Part shown: one piece after another, positions 32,196-42,843 of the stretch
How positions within the stretch are numbered: position 1 is the first letter of the stretch
Layout: the number at the start of each line of letters is the position of its first letter
Assembly (NCBI RefSeq): GCF_012927745.1
Contig: NZ_JABBKX010000001.1
Coordinates: 682,001-746,000, forward strand
Source of the DNA: Neoroseomonas marina
GTDB lineage: Bacteria; Pseudomonadota; Alphaproteobacteria; Acetobacterales; Acetobacteraceae
Reading direction: 5' to 3'
Length of the DNA stretch: 64,000 bases
The notes under the pieces: generated by a model
What the model was told of the DNA's origin: nothing
Databases searched by the model: none
Seen by the model: only the letters and a program-made list of their open reading frames with translations
Program-made: the position numbers and the translations under genes

Positions 32196-34151
32196 TCAGG
32201 CAGCATCCGCGCCGCCGGGCAACAGCGGCATCAGCGCATCGAGGTCGCGCTCCGCACGGCAAACCAGGAAGCGCGGCCCGGCGTCGGAGGCCAACGGAAA
32301 CGGCGTCAGCCCGATGTCGCTGTAGACGCGCAACAGTTCGGGGCCCACGCGCCAGAAGGCGGGGTCGACGCCCGCCCGGGCGCAGATGTCGCGGAACCGC
32401 CAGATCGCCGAGACGCGGTCCCGCTCCTCGCCGGCGGGATCGCCCAGGCCGAGCCAGATGCCGTCACGGCGCACGAAGGCGAATCCCGCCCGCCCCGCTT
32501 CGCCGAAGACGGCCCCATCGGCCCCACCGATCTCGGGCGCCATGGCGCCCAGCGCCGCGAGCCGCCCGCGCACCTCGGCGTCATAGGCGAGCGCCGGCGG
32601 GCGCGCCGGCCGCAGCAGCCAGCCGGCCGCCGCCAGCAGCAGGACCCCGGCAACACCCACCGCGAAGCGGAGCGAAGGTGGCGCATCGGCCGAGAGCACC
32701 AGCCCCCACCAGGACAGGTCCGCATAGGCGCCCTGGTACGCGACGGTCGCCAGCGCGAGCCCGCACAGCGCCGCGGCGGCAATGGCCGCCGCCGCCTCCT
32801 TGGTCAGCGGTTCCGCGGTGAGGCGCGCCCGGCGGTAGAAGGCGCCCCGCGCGCTGCCGATCACGCCCGCGATCATCAGGAACAGCCCGATCAGCCACCA
32901 GGGTTCCCCGCGCAGGGCCGTGATCACCGCGCCGTTGAGCAGCAGCACCAGCGTCACCCACCAGGCGATCGCCAGCCGCCGCATCAGCCCATAGGCCGCG
33001 ACGAGCAGGAGTGACCCGACCACCGAGGCCGCGAAATGGTTCGCCGCGTCGTCCAGCAGGTCCAGGATGCCGTCGAGCGCATTCGGCTTCACCGGCAGGG
33101 CGCCGATGACGATCAGCGCCATCGCCGCGATCACGGCCAGCGCGGCCATCGCCGGCACCTCGAAGGAAATCGCGACGCCGCGCTCGGCCGAGATCCGCTC
33201 GAAGACATGCCGCCGCTGGCTGGCCTCGAAGCCAGCGAACAGCAGCCCGGCCAGGAACAGCGGCACGATGTAGTAATACAGCCGGAACAGCAGCAACGCC
33301 CCGATCACCACAGGCGCCGCCAGATACCCCGACAGGCCGAGCAGAACCGCCCCGTCGAACACCCCGATCCCGCCCGGCACGTTCGCCGCGATCCCCGCCG
33401 ACAGCGCCAGCACGTAGATACCGAGGAAATGCAGGAAGGTCAGGCCTTCCACCGGGGGCAGCAGCATCCAGAAGATCAGCGCCGTCACCGCCACATCGGC
33501 GCTCGCCAGCGCCGTCTGCGCCACCGCCATGCGGAATCCCGGCAGGTCGATCTGGTGCCCGAACATGCGGAAATGCGGCACGAAGCGTGCGAGCAGGATG
33601 TAGGACCCGACGACGCACCACATCGCGATGCCCGCCGCCTGCATCACCCAGCGCGGCGTGCCGTCCCCGAAGAAGGGCAGCACCTCGGGCTCCGCCACCA
33701 GCACCAGCCCGCCCAGCGCGAAACCGCCCAGGCCGAAGGTCAATGATGTGAAGGCGACCACCTTGGCGATCGCCCCGGGGCTCAACCCCCAGGCCGCATA
33801 GAAGCGATACCGGATCGCCGCCCCCGACACGGTCGAGAAGCCGAGGTTGTTGGCCAGCGAATAGGCGACGAAGGACGCGAGCGAGGTCCGCGCATAGGAC
33901 ACCGGATGCCCCGCATAGACCGACCCCAGCCGGTCATAGGCCGTCAGCACCAGATAGGCGAGCAGCGTGCACCCCGCGGCACCCCACAGCGCATGCGCCG
34001 GCGTGCTGTGCAGCGCGCCCTGGATGTCGCTCCAGTGGAGATTGCGGAATTCCCGCTGGACGACATAGATCGCCGCCACCAGCAGCAGCAGGCCGAAGAC
34101 GGTCGGCCCGTGCCGCTTGACCAGCGCCAGGGCGCGCGCGCCAATGCTCAC
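32196..34151 (-). CDS. MprF-like membrane protein with shortened synthase domain
   Basis: A 651-residue protein. Residues 1-530 hold about 14 hydrophobic segments of the MprF flippase type, including [22 protein letters not shown] near residue 95 and [20 protein letters not shown] near residue 255. Residues 545-640 resemble only the first acetyltransferase-like half of the C-terminal DUF2156 lysyl-transfer domain ([17 protein letters not shown]). The second half, present in full MprF proteins of about 850 residues, is missing. Translation begins at GTG (34151), overlapping the LysRS stop in a GTGA. A flippase role for an aminoacyl-lipid or another lipid is likely; lysyl transfer by this protein alone is doubtful. 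Confidence 0.85.
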   Translation of the reverse strand: MSIGARALALVKRHGPTVFGLLLLVAAIYVVQREFRNLHWSDIQGALHSTPAHALWGAAGCTLLAYLVLTAYDRLGSVYAGHPVSYARTSLASFVAYSLANNLGFSTVSGAAIRYRFYAAWGLSPGAIAKVVAFTSLTFGLGGFALGGLVLVAEPEVLPFFGDGTPRWVMQAAGIAMWCVVGSYILLARFVPHFRMFGHQIDLPGFRMAVAQTALASADVAVTALIFWMLLPPVEGLTFLHFLGIYVLALSAGIAANVPGGIGVFDGAVLLGLSGYLAAPVVIGALLLFRLYYYIVPLFLAGLLFAGFEASQRRHVFERISAERGVAISFEVPAMAALAVIAAMALIVIGALPVKPNALDGILDLLDDAANHFAASVVGSLLLVAAYGLMRRLAIAWWVTLVLLLNGAVITALRGEPWWLIGLFLMIAGVIGSARGAFYRRARLTAEPLTKEAAAAIAAAALCGLALATVAYQGAYADLSWWGLVLSADAPPSLRFAVGVAGVLLLAAAGWLLRPARPPALAYDAEVRGRLAALGAMAPEIGGADGAVFGEAGRAGFAFVRRDGIWLGLGDPAGEERDRVSAIWRFRDICARAGVDPAFWRVGPELLRVYSDIGLTPFPLASDAGPRFLVCRAERDLDALMPLLPGGADAA

Positions 34152-35773
34152 GCGACCGGCGTCTCCCCACGCGCGAGCGCCGTCTCGATCAACCCGATCG
34201 TGCCCGCGATTCCATACAGCGCCACGAAGCCGCCGAATCGGGGCCCTTCCTCCTGCCCCAGCAGCACCTGGTACAGCGCGTTGAACCAGGCGCGGGAAAC
34301 GCCCATCGACCCGTCCTTGTTCGGCTGCAGGAAGGGCTCGCGCCGTCCCGCGTCATAGACCAGATCCTGGATCGCGCGCGCGCGCTCCTCCGGCTCCATC
34401 GCCTCGAGATCCGCCGCGCGGTCGCGCAGCGCGGCCATCAGCGCGAGCAGCGCCTCGCGTTCCGCCGGGCTCGGCTCGCGGAACCGCTTCGTCGGCGCGA
34501 CGAAGTCCCGGTAGTAGTGCACCGCGTGCTCGACCAGCTTGCCGAGCAGCGGCTGGGTCTGCGGCGTCGCCCCGGGCGCGTAGCGCGCGAGGAACCCCCA
34601 CAGGATCTGCGGATCGTCCGCGTTCACCACGCTCGCGAGGTTCAGCAGCATGGTGAAGGAGACCGGCGGCTCCGGATCGTTCGGCGCCGCCCCGCCATGG
34701 ATGTGCCAGGCCGGCACCGCCGGGTCCGCCGCGACCCGCAGACGCGCGCGGTTCTGCAGGTATTCGTCCACCGCCCGCGGGATCTGGTCGAAATACAGCC
34801 GCTTCGCCCGCTGCGGCTGGTTGAACATGAACTGCGCGAGGCTCTCGGGCGGCGCGTAGCGCAGCCATTCCTCGATGGTCAGCCCATTGCCCTTGGACTT
34901 GCTGATCTTCTGCCCCTCGGCATCGAGGAACAACTCATAGGTGAAGGTCTCCGGCGGTTCGCCGCCCAGCACCCGGCAGATCGCCGAGGACAGCTTCACG
35001 GAATCGATCAGGTCCTTGCCCGACATCTCGTAGTCGACGCCGAGGGCGAACCAGCGCAGTGCCCAATCCGCCTTCCACTGCGCCTTGCAATGCCCGCCGG
35101 TGATCCGCGTCGCGTGGCGCGTTCCGTCCGTCGGGTCGCGCCAGATCAGCAGGTCCTCGGAAGGCCGTACCTCCTCCATCGGCACCTGCATCACGATGCC
35201 GGTCTTCGGATGGATCGGGAGGAAGGGCGAATAGGTCGCGCGCCGCTCCGGCCCGAGCGTCGGCAGGATCACCGCGCGCACCGCCTCGTGCGTCTCCGCC
35301 ATGCGGATCAGCGCGGCATCGAAGCGGCCGGACTTGTAGTAGTCCGAGGAGGAAGCGAATTCGTATTCGAAGCCGAAGGCGTCGAGGAAGGCGCGCAGCC
35401 GGGCGTTGTTGTGATGCCCGAAGCTCTCATGCGTGCCGAAGGGATCAGGCACCGCGGTCACCGGCCGGCCGAGATGCGTCGCCAGCATCTCCTTGTTCGG
35501 CACGTTGTCCGGCACCTTGCGCAGCCCGTCCATGTCGTCGCTGAAGGCGATCAGGCGGGACCGCTTGCCGGTCAGCAGCTCGAAGGCGCGGCGCACCCAG
35601 GTGGTGCGCGCGACCTCCCCGAAGGTGCCGATGTGCGGCAGGCCGGACGGGCCGTAGCCGGTCTCGAACAGCGCGACGTCCTTGCCCGATTTTTCCAGGC
35701 GCGCGGCCACCTTGCGGGCCTCCTCGAAGGGCCAGGCGCGGGCGGCGGAAAGGTCGGTCGGCGCGATCGTCAC
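34148..35773 (-). CDS. lysK: lysine--tRNA ligase, class I
   Basis: A 541-residue class I lysyl-tRNA synthetase, the archaeal-type enzyme that many alphaproteobacteria use in place of class II LysS. The HIGH-type motif is HIGTFGE at residues 47-53 and the KMSKS-type motif KISKSKG at 289-295. [18 protein letters not shown] and [15 protein letters not shown] segments are as expected. GTG at 35773 is chosen because the frame upstream has no other start and the N-terminal length fits the family. The stop overlaps the GTG of the MprF-like gene, linking Lys-tRNA supply with a lipid-modification protein. Confidence 0.95.
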   Translation of the reverse strand: MTIAPTDLSAARAWPFEEARKVAARLEKSGKDVALFETGYGPSGLPHIGTFGEVARTTWVRRAFELLTGKRSRLIAFSDDMDGLRKVPDNVPNKEMLATHLGRPVTAVPDPFGTHESFGHHNNARLRAFLDAFGFEYEFASSSDYYKSGRFDAALIRMAETHEAVRAVILPTLGPERRATYSPFLPIHPKTGIVMQVPMEEVRPSEDLLIWRDPTDGTRHATRITGGHCKAQWKADWALRWFALGVDYEMSGKDLIDSVKLSSAICRVLGGEPPETFTYELFLDAEGQKISKSKGNGLTIEEWLRYAPPESLAQFMFNQPQRAKRLYFDQIPRAVDEYLQNRARLRVAADPAVPAWHIHGGAAPNDPEPPVSFTMLLNLASVVNADDPQILWGFLARYAPGATPQTQPLLGKLVEHAVHYYRDFVAPTKRFREPSPAEREALLALMAALRDRAADLEAMEPEERARAIQDLVYDAGRREPFLQPNKDGSMGVSRAWFNALYQVLLGQEEGPRFGGFVALYGIAGTIGLIETALARGETPVA

Positions 35774-35951
35774 GGGGTCGAACTCATCATCACAGCGGAG
35801 GGGCGTTATAGGTGGCCCGGCGCCCGGACGCGACCCCGTGGGACCGCCATGCCCCCCGCCCGGGGCGGCATTCCCAGGAAAGCATTGGTCTTGCTCGGCC
35901 GTTGCGCTATGCAACCGGCCCCTTCCAGCCGTCGAAAGGACAGAGAGGGAC

Positions 35952-36965
<1,014 letters not shown>

Positions 36966-36988
36966 ACCCACGCCGATTCCACGCCTGA

Positions 36989-37020
36989 AAGGGCCATGCA
37001 TGGCGACATGCATGGCCCTT
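36989..37020 (+). terminator. perfect 14-bp hairpin with GCGA loop after asd
   Basis: AAGGGCCATGCATG pairs exactly with CATGCATGGCCCTT, closed by a GCGA (GNRA) tetraloop. It lies 24 bp after the asd stop codon. No T-run follows, so it may act as a Rho-assisted or stabilising 3' structure instead of a classical terminator. Confidence 0.65.
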
Positions 37021-37151
37021 CGCGTGTCTGGCCCCCCGGCCCGCCGCGTGGATCCCAGCTTCACGTCGATGCGACCGCCGAAACATCGGTGTGCGCCGCC
37101 GGTTCTCCCTGAGCCGCCGCGCCCTCGCGGCGCATGCACATGGAGGCGCCA

Positions 37152-37403
37152 GTGAGCAGTTCCCTCTCGAAGATCACCGAACACATGGCCGTCGTCGGCA
37201 GCGATGGCCAGCATGTCGGGACGGTCGACAAGGTCGAAGGCAACCGGATCAAGCTGACCAAGTCCGACGACCCCGACGGCACGGGTCAGCATCACCACTT
37301 CCTGTCGGCCGAGATGGTGTCGCAGATCGAAGGTGGCGCGGTACGCCTGAACGTACCCGCGAATGAGGCCAAGAAGGCCGCGATGGGCTCTGGCGCCGCC
37401 TAG
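37152..37403 (+). CDS. DUF2171 family protein
   Basis: An 83-residue protein of the DUF2171 family, related to the PRC-barrel fold. ITEHMAVVGSDGQHVGTVDKVEGNRIKLTKSD is the hallmark strand pattern, then HHHFLSAEMVSQIEGGAVRLN. Such small proteins are common in Rhodospirillales and Rhizobiales, often in several copies, with suggested links to stress; no function is established. GTG at 37152 is preferred since GGAGG lies 5 nt upstream; ATG at 37134 or 37140 would place that site inside the gene. Confidence 0.85.
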   Translation: MSSSLSKITEHMAVVGSDGQHVGTVDKVEGNRIKLTKSDDPDGTGQHHHFLSAEMVSQIEGGAVRLNVPANEAKKAAMGSGAA

Positions 37404-37458
37404 CCCCCGTCGGGCAGGGGGCCATGCGGGCCTGCGGCTTCGCTGCTAGGTTGCCCGC

Positions 37459-40242
37459 ATGGCCACTGCCCCGCGACTCCTCCTGCCCGACGTGCCGTCG
37501 CTCGTCGCGGGCTTTGGCCGTGCCGTCCTGCTGACGACGGATGGCGAGATCGAGTTGCTCGATACCCAGGCCGCGGCCAGCGCCGTGCGCGACACCGCGC
37601 CGCTGCTCGTCCACGCGCCCGCCACGGCCCGCCGCCTCGGGCTGCCGGACTTCGACGCTGCCCACGACCTGCTCGAACTCTTCGCCTTCTGCCGCCCGGC
37701 GGAGCCCTGCGCGCCGACACCGCGCGGCCTGGCCCTGGCGCTCGACCTGCCGCAGCCCTCCGATGAGGAGGCCGCCGTCGCGCTGCTGCCGGACATCGCC
37801 ACCAACCTCCTCCAGCACCTCGCCGACACGCGTGACGCCCCGCGCAATCGCGATGCCGCCGCCCTCGCCGCACGCATGGGCGAAGCAGGCTGGCCTTGGG
37901 CGCCGTCGGTCCTGGCAGCCCTCGGCGACCCCAAGGCCAGGCCCGACGCCCGCGCCTACAAGGTCTGGCGCCGCCTGCCGGAATGGGAGGACAACGCGCC
38001 ACCGACCCCGCCGGCCTCCTTTCCCGTGGAACCGGCCGAGGCCCGCCGGCGCCTGGCCGAGATCCTCGGCCCCGGTGCCGAACAGCGCCCGCAGCAGGCC
38101 GACTACGCCTCCGCCGCCGCCGGCGCCTTCCAGCCTCGCGCCTATCCAGGCGCGCCGGCGGTCGTGCTCGCGGAAGCCGGGACCGGCACGGGCAAGACGC
38201 TCGGCTACGTCGCGCCCGCCAGCCTCTGGGCCGAGAAGAACGGCGCCCCGGTCTGGATCAGTACCTTCACGCGGAACCTGCAGCGCCAGATCGACCAGGA
38301 GACCGCGCGGCTTTTCCCCGACCCCGAGGAACGCCGCCGCCGCGTCGTCCTGCGCAAGGGCCGCGAGAACTACCTCTGCCTGCTGAACCTCGACGACCTC
38401 ACGGCGGCCATCCCCGCCCCGCACCTCGCCGTCGCGCTCGGCCTGGTCGCGCGCTGGGCGCTCGCGACGCGCGACGGGGACCTGCTGGGCGGCGATTTCC
38501 CGGGCTGGATCGCGGAGCTCTTCGGCCCCTCCGCCGTGCTGCCGCTGGCCGACCGTCGCGGCGAATGCATCCACTCCGCCTGCCCGCACTACAAGGCGTG
38601 CTTCGTCGAACACTCGATCCGCCGCGCCAAGACCGCCGAGATCGTCGTCGCCAACCACGCCCTCGTGATGGTCCAGGCCGCCCTCGGCGGGGGGGAGGAC
38701 GGCCCGCCGCTGCGCCTCGTCTTCGACGAGGGGCACCACCTCTTCGACGCGGCCGATTCCGCCTTTTCCGCCGATCTCTCCGGCGCCGAAATGGCCGAGA
38801 TGCGCCGCTGGCTGCTCGGCGCCGAGGGCGGCCGGTCCCGCGCCCGCGGCCTGCGCCGGAGGCTCGAGGAACTGATCGGCGACCGCCCCGACCTCAACGC
38901 GCAGCTCGACGCCGCGCTGCAGGCCGCCCGCGCCCTGCCGGTCCATGGCTGGCCGTCGCGGCTCGGCGGCAGCACCCCCGCGCGCCCCGACGAAACCCCC
39001 AATGCCGGCGAGACCTTCCTCCGCGCCGTGCGCGAACAGGTCCTCGCCCGCACGCAGGACAGCCGGGATGCCGGCCTCTACGATTCCGAATGCGACCTCT
39101 TCCCGGTCACCGAAGCCCTGCCCCCGGCCGCGGAAGCCCTCGCCCGCGCCCTGTCGCGGCTGGAGGAACCCGCCCGCGCCCTGCGCGACCGCCTCGCCGC
39201 ACGGCTCGAGGACGAAGCCGAGGAGCTCGAGGTCGGCGACCGCATCCGCATCGAGGCCGCCTGCCGTGCCCTCGAACGCCGCGTGCTGATGCCCTGCCAG
39301 GCGTGGCAGGGGATGCTCGCCGCCATCCAGGGCGACGCGCCCGAGCCCGGCATGCGGCCGACCTTCGTGGATTGGCTGTCCCTCGAACGCCGCGGCGGTT
39401 CGGACACGGATGCGGGCATGCACCGCCACCACCTCGACCCGACGGAGCCCTTCGCCCGCGCCGTCGCCGCCCCCGCGCATGGTGTGCTGATCACCTCCGC
39501 GACCCTGCGCGACGAGGCCGAGGCCGACGACGACCCCGAGACCGCCTGGCACGAGGCCGAGGCCCGCACCGGTGCCTCCCACCTGCCGATCCCCGCGATC
39601 CGCGCCGCCGTCCCCTCCCCCTTCGACTACGCGTCCCGCACCCGGTGCCTCGTCGTCACCGATGTCGCGCGGGACAACCCGGGACAGATCGCCGCCGCCT
39701 TCCAGGCATTGTTCCTCGCGGCCGGCGGCGGTGGCCTCGGCCTCTTCACCGCCATCCGCCGCCTGCGGGAGGTCCATGCCCGCATCGCCGGCCCGCTCGA
39801 ACAGGCCGGAATCCCGCTCTACGCCCAGCACGTCGACGCGATGGACAACGCCACCCTGGTCGACGTCTTCCGCGCGGAGGAACACGCCTGCCTGCTCGGC
39901 ACCGATGCGATGCGGGACGGCGTGGACGTGCCGGGCCGGGCGCTGCGCCTGCTGGTCTTCGACCGCGTGCCCTGGCCGCGCCCGACCATCCTGCATCGCG
40001 AACGGCGCCTCCACCTGTCGGGCGGGCGGCCCAAGGACTACGACGACCGCGTCGCGCGCCACCGGTTGCGCCAAGCCTTCGGCCGGCTGATCCGCCGCGC
40101 CGACGACAAGGGCGTCTTCGTCATGCTCGACGCCCGCTGCCCGTCGCGGCTGCTGCACGGCCTGCCGCCGGGGGTGCTGATCCGCCGGCTCGGCCTCGCC
40201 CAGGCCGTCGCGGAAACGCGTGCCTTCCTCGCGGAGCCCTGA
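37459..40242 (+). CDS. DinG/XPD-like ATP-dependent DNA helicase with Fe-S cluster
   Basis: A 927-residue superfamily 2 helicase of the DinG/Rad3 type. Walker A AEAGTGTGKT is near residue 236. Four cysteines in ECIHSACPHYKACFVEHS (residues about 368-385) include those of the 4Fe-4S domain. The DEAH box reads FDEGHHLFD near residue 421. LITSATLRD near residue 675 and LLGTDAMRDGVDVPG near residue 813 are motifs III and V/VI. These helicases unwind R-loops, forks or G-quadruplexes in repair. The N-terminal 200 residues hold a separate domain before the motor. No LexA-type box was found just upstream. Confidence 0.9.
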   Translation: MATAPRLLLPDVPSLVAGFGRAVLLTTDGEIELLDTQAAASAVRDTAPLLVHAPATARRLGLPDFDAAHDLLELFAFCRPAEPCAPTPRGLALALDLPQPSDEEAAVALLPDIATNLLQHLADTRDAPRNRDAAALAARMGEAGWPWAPSVLAALGDPKARPDARAYKVWRRLPEWEDNAPPTPPASFPVEPAEARRRLAEILGPGAEQRPQQADYASAAAGAFQPRAYPGAPAVVLAEAGTGTGKTLGYVAPASLWAEKNGAPVWISTFTRNLQRQIDQETARLFPDPEERRRRVVLRKGRENYLCLLNLDDLTAAIPAPHLAVALGLVARWALATRDGDLLGGDFPGWIAELFGPSAVLPLADRRGECIHSACPHYKACFVEHSIRRAKTAEIVVANHALVMVQAALGGGEDGPPLRLVFDEGHHLFDAADSAFSADLSGAEMAEMRRWLLGAEGGRSRARGLRRRLEELIGDRPDLNAQLDAALQAARALPVHGWPSRLGGSTPARPDETPNAGETFLRAVREQVLARTQDSRDAGLYDSECDLFPVTEALPPAAEALARALSRLEEPARALRDRLAARLEDEAEELEVGDRIRIEAACRALERRVLMPCQAWQGMLAAIQGDAPEPGMRPTFVDWLSLERRGGSDTDAGMHRHHLDPTEPFARAVAAPAHGVLITSATLRDEAEADDDPETAWHEAEARTGASHLPIPAIRAAVPSPFDYASRTRCLVVTDVARDNPGQIAAAFQALFLAAGGGGLGLFTAIRRLREVHARIAGPLEQAGIPLYAQHVDAMDNATLVDVFRAEEHACLLGTDAMRDGVDVPGRALRLLVFDRVPWPRPTILHRERRLHLSGGRPKDYDDRVARHRLRQAFGRLIRRADDKGVFVMLDARCPSRLLHGLPPGVLIRRLGLAQAVAETRAFLAEP

Positions 40243-40307
40243 CCCCTTCCGTCCGCGCCCTCGCGGGAGCATTGTTTACCCCGAACCGAGGCGGGAGGAG
40301 AAAGCCT

Positions 40308-40820
40308 ATGCCCATGACGCTCGATGCCTTCGTGCAGCGCGCCCGCGCCGCGCTGAAGGGCCACCCTGGCGCCGAAGGCCGCCAGATGGTCTGCGATCTG
40401 GTGCGCGAGGCCCTGAAGGACCCCGCCTTCATCGCCGCCAACATCAATGACAAGACGCCCGAGCGGCAGGTCCTCTACGAAGACCCCGAACTCGGCTTCA
40501 CCGTCCTCGCCCATGCCTATCACGACGCCAAGACCTCGGGCCCGCACGACCACGGCCCGTCCTGGGCGATCTACGGCCAGGCCGCCGGCGAGACGATCAT
40601 GACCGACTGGGAATGCCTCGCCCGCCCGAGCGAAGGCACGCCCGGCAAGGCGAAGCGCCTCCGCGACTACGCGATGAAGCCCGGCGACGCCTACCTGTAC
40701 GAGCCCGGCATCCTGCACTCCCCGCGCCGCGACGGGCCGACGCGCCTGCTGCGCATCGAGGGGATGAACATGGATCGCGTGAAGCGCCTGCCCTATCAGC
40801 CGGTCGACGCGGCCGCCTGA
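40308..40820 (+). CDS. cupin protein, cysteine-dioxygenase-like
   Basis: A 170-residue cupin. The metal-binding motif GPHDHGPSWAIYGQAAGETIM (split here by length) lies at residues about 86-106, and the second His is in YEPGILHSPRRDG. The pattern resembles cysteine dioxygenase-type and related small cupins that bind iron, but the CDO Cys-Tyr crosslink residues cannot be confirmed. A GGAGGAG ribosome site precedes the ATG at 40308. It follows the helicase by 65 bp and may be transcribed with it. Confidence 0.78.
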   Translation: MPMTLDAFVQRARAALKGHPGAEGRQMVCDLVREALKDPAFIAANINDKTPERQVLYEDPELGFTVLAHAYHDAKTSGPHDHGPSWAIYGQAAGETIMTDWECLARPSEGTPGKAKRLRDYAMKPGDAYLYEPGILHSPRRDGPTRLLRIEGMNMDRVKRLPYQPVDAAA

Positions 40821-40869
40821 TCCCCGGCGGGGGTGGGCCCGGCCCTCTCCCGCGGCTCCGTACCGCCGG

Positions 40870-41913
40870 TCATTCCCTCCCCTGCCGCCCATGCAGCAGG
40901 CGGAAGACCGGCGGCGTCAGCACGGTGACTAGGAAGATCCGCGTCACGTGCAGCGTCACGATCAGCGCGACGTCGAGTCCCAGCACCTTCCCCGTCAGGC
41001 TCATCTCCGCCACGCCCCCGGGCGCGGTGCCGAGGATCATCGCGCCCATCGGCTCGTGGAACAGCCAGGACAGCAGCACCGCCGCCGTCGCGCAGCCGGC
41101 CATCAGCAGCAGCACCTGGCTCACGGCATGCGGCAGGAACCGTCGCAGCGGGCGGATGCTCTCCCGCCCGAAGGCCGCGCCGAGGCTCGTGCCCAGCACC
41201 ACCTGCGCCGCCGCCGTCAGCCACGGCGGCAGTCCCGACAGCGTGATGCCCGAGGCCGTCACCGCCGCCGTCACCGCGAGCGGCCCCAGCATCCATCCCG
41301 CCCGGACGCCGACCCGGACCAGCAGCATCGCGGCCGCCAGCCCGCCGGCGAACTGCAACGCCAGGGCCCAGGGCACGAAGGGCAGGATGGTGGCCGCCTG
41401 CGGCACATCCCCCCGGAGCCCGAGCAGCGCGAAGATGTTGGGCACCAGCACCACCACCGAGCAGACCCGCAGCAGCTGCGCCAGCGCCACCGGCCCGGGC
41501 CGGCCGCCATAGACCTCTGCCAGCATCGCCATGTCCGCCACGCCCCCGGGAATGGAGGCGAACCAGGCCGTCGCCATGTCCACCTTGGCACGATGCGCCA
41601 GGGTCGGCGCCAGTGCCGCCCCGATGGCGAGCGTGATGAAGGCCGCCAGCAGCAGCACCGGTGCCTTGGCCATGAGCACAGCCGCGGTCGCCGGCGTGAA
41701 ATACAGGCCGAGCGCGATGCCGATGATACCCAGGAAGACGTTCCGCAGCCGGGGATGACCTTCCGCCGGCGCCCCCGCGATGCGGGCCGCGGCGACCGCC
41801 ACCAGCGCCCCGATCAGCCAGGGCAGGGGCAGGTGCAGCCAGGCGAAAACCGCGCCGCCCACACTGCCCAGCGCCAGGCCGAAGGCGACGCGCAAGGCCC
41901 TCGCCGCGGTCAC
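40870..41913 (-). CDS. AbrB-type (AbrB_dup) membrane permease
   Basis: A 347-residue protein of the AbrB/ammonia-monooxygenase-like transporter family. It is built as two copies of a five-helix unit. Each copy contains the signature SIPGGVADMAMLAE (near residue 108) and APGGVAEMSLTG (near residue 291). The mono-oxygenase label used for this family in databases is historical; a transport function is more likely, and the substrate is unknown. GTG at 41913 is chosen, since the longer in-frame leader is proline-rich. The following 189 bp to the hydratase gene hold no gene. Confidence 0.82.
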   Translation of the reverse strand: MTAARALRVAFGLALGSVGGAVFAWLHLPLPWLIGALVAVAAARIAGAPAEGHPRLRNVFLGIIGIALGLYFTPATAAVLMAKAPVLLLAAFITLAIGAALAPTLAHRAKVDMATAWFASIPGGVADMAMLAEVYGGRPGPVALAQLLRVCSVVVLVPNIFALLGLRGDVPQAATILPFVPWALALQFAGGLAAAMLLVRVGVRAGWMLGPLAVTAAVTASGITLSGLPPWLTAAAQVVLGTSLGAAFGRESIRPLRRFLPHAVSQVLLLMAGCATAAVLLSWLFHEPMGAMILGTAPGGVAEMSLTGKVLGLDVALIVTLHVTRIFLVTVLTPPVFRLLHGRQGRE

Positions 41914-42102
41914 CGGCGGCGGTCCACGCGGCGGAGATGAGACTGGTGAATGCGAGACGCTCCTGCGTGGGGACCCGGCGGCCCATGGTGGCACGCAAGT
42001 CTCACGCCACGAACAACCCCCCAGGCGCGTCGCATCCGGCGCCGGAACCGTGCGGAGCGTATGCCCCGCAGGGGAGGCCGCGGTGTGCCCGGCCGCAGCC
42101 TG

Positions 42103-42843
42103 TCACCGCCGCGCGGCCGCGACCTTCGCCCGGTAGGCTTCCACCCGCGCCTTCAGCCCCGGACGCGCCACCGATCGCGCCAGCGCCGCCAGGTCCCCCG
42201 CATCATCCGCATGCCGCGTGCGCCCATGCAGCGCCGCGACCGTTGCGGCATCGAGCCGCGTCGCCGCCTTATGCGCGACTCCGATCGCATCCTCGACCGC
42301 CTCATCCTCGATCACCGCGGTCGCGAGGCCCAGTTCCACCGCCCGCTGTGCCTCGATTGCCTGGCCGGCGAGCAGCACCTGCCGCGCGGCCGTATCGCCC
42401 ACCAGCCCGGCCAGCCGCCCGGTGCCCAACACCAGCCCGAAGGCCGGCCCCGGAAAGGCGAAGGACGACCCGCGCAGCGCGATCCGATGGTCGCAGACGG
42501 CGAACAGGTCCGCCCCAGCGCCGAACACCCGCCCGCCCGCCACCGCGACCGTCGTGACCGGCAGCGCATGGATCTTCTGCAGCAACAACTCGATGCGCAG
42601 GATCCGCAGCGCCAGGTCGCCGTCGCTGATGGCTTCGAGATCGGCGAGGTCGAGCCCGGTGCAGAAATTCCGCCCGCGCCCCCGCAGCACGATCAGCCGC
42701 GCGCCCTCCGCGACCGCCGCATCGATCCCCGTATCCAGCGCCTCTACGATCTCCGCGCCGAGCGCATTGCCGCGCTCCGGCCGCGCGAGCCACAGCGTCG
42801 CGGTCTCCGCGGCACGTTCCACGACAACGGGGGCCTCGCTCAC
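42103..42843 (-). CDS. enoyl-CoA hydratase/isomerase family protein
   Basis: A 246-residue crotonase-fold protein. The oxyanion-hole parts are GRNFCTGLDLADLE (residues about 61-74) and AVAGGRVFGAGADLFAVCDHRIA (near residue 102). The first typical catalytic glutamate position in the GAGAD region carries no clear Glu, so hydratase activity is uncertain and an isomerase or hydrolase role is possible. GTG at 42843 overlaps the amidohydrolase stop by 4 nt. It is the last gene of an operon with an amidohydrolase and a PLP dehydratase. Confidence 0.87.
   Translation of the reverse strand: MSEAPVVVERAAETATLWLARPERGNALGAEIVEALDTGIDAAVAEGARLIVLRGRGRNFCTGLDLADLEAISDGDLALRILRIELLLQKIHALPVTTVAVAGGRVFGAGADLFAVCDHRIALRGSSFAFPGPAFGLVLGTGRLAGLVGDTAARQVLLAGQAIEAQRAVELGLATAVIEDEAVEDAIGVAHKAATRLDAATVAALHGRTRHADDAGDLAALARSVARPGLKARVEAYRAKVAAARR

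Noticed and set aside
32196..32260. Frameshift as the cause of the short MprF-like protein
   Set aside because: Only 66 bp separate its stop from the ugd start, so the missing domain half is not present in another frame.
35774..35951. Lysine riboswitch between lysK and asd
   Set aside because: The 178-bp region lacks the long conserved L-box helices; no aptamer-like pattern could be built.
37249..40272. Antisense ORF of 1007 residues opposite the helicase gene
   Set aside because: It mirrors codon positions of the helicase gene and is glycine/arginine-rich low-complexity sequence.
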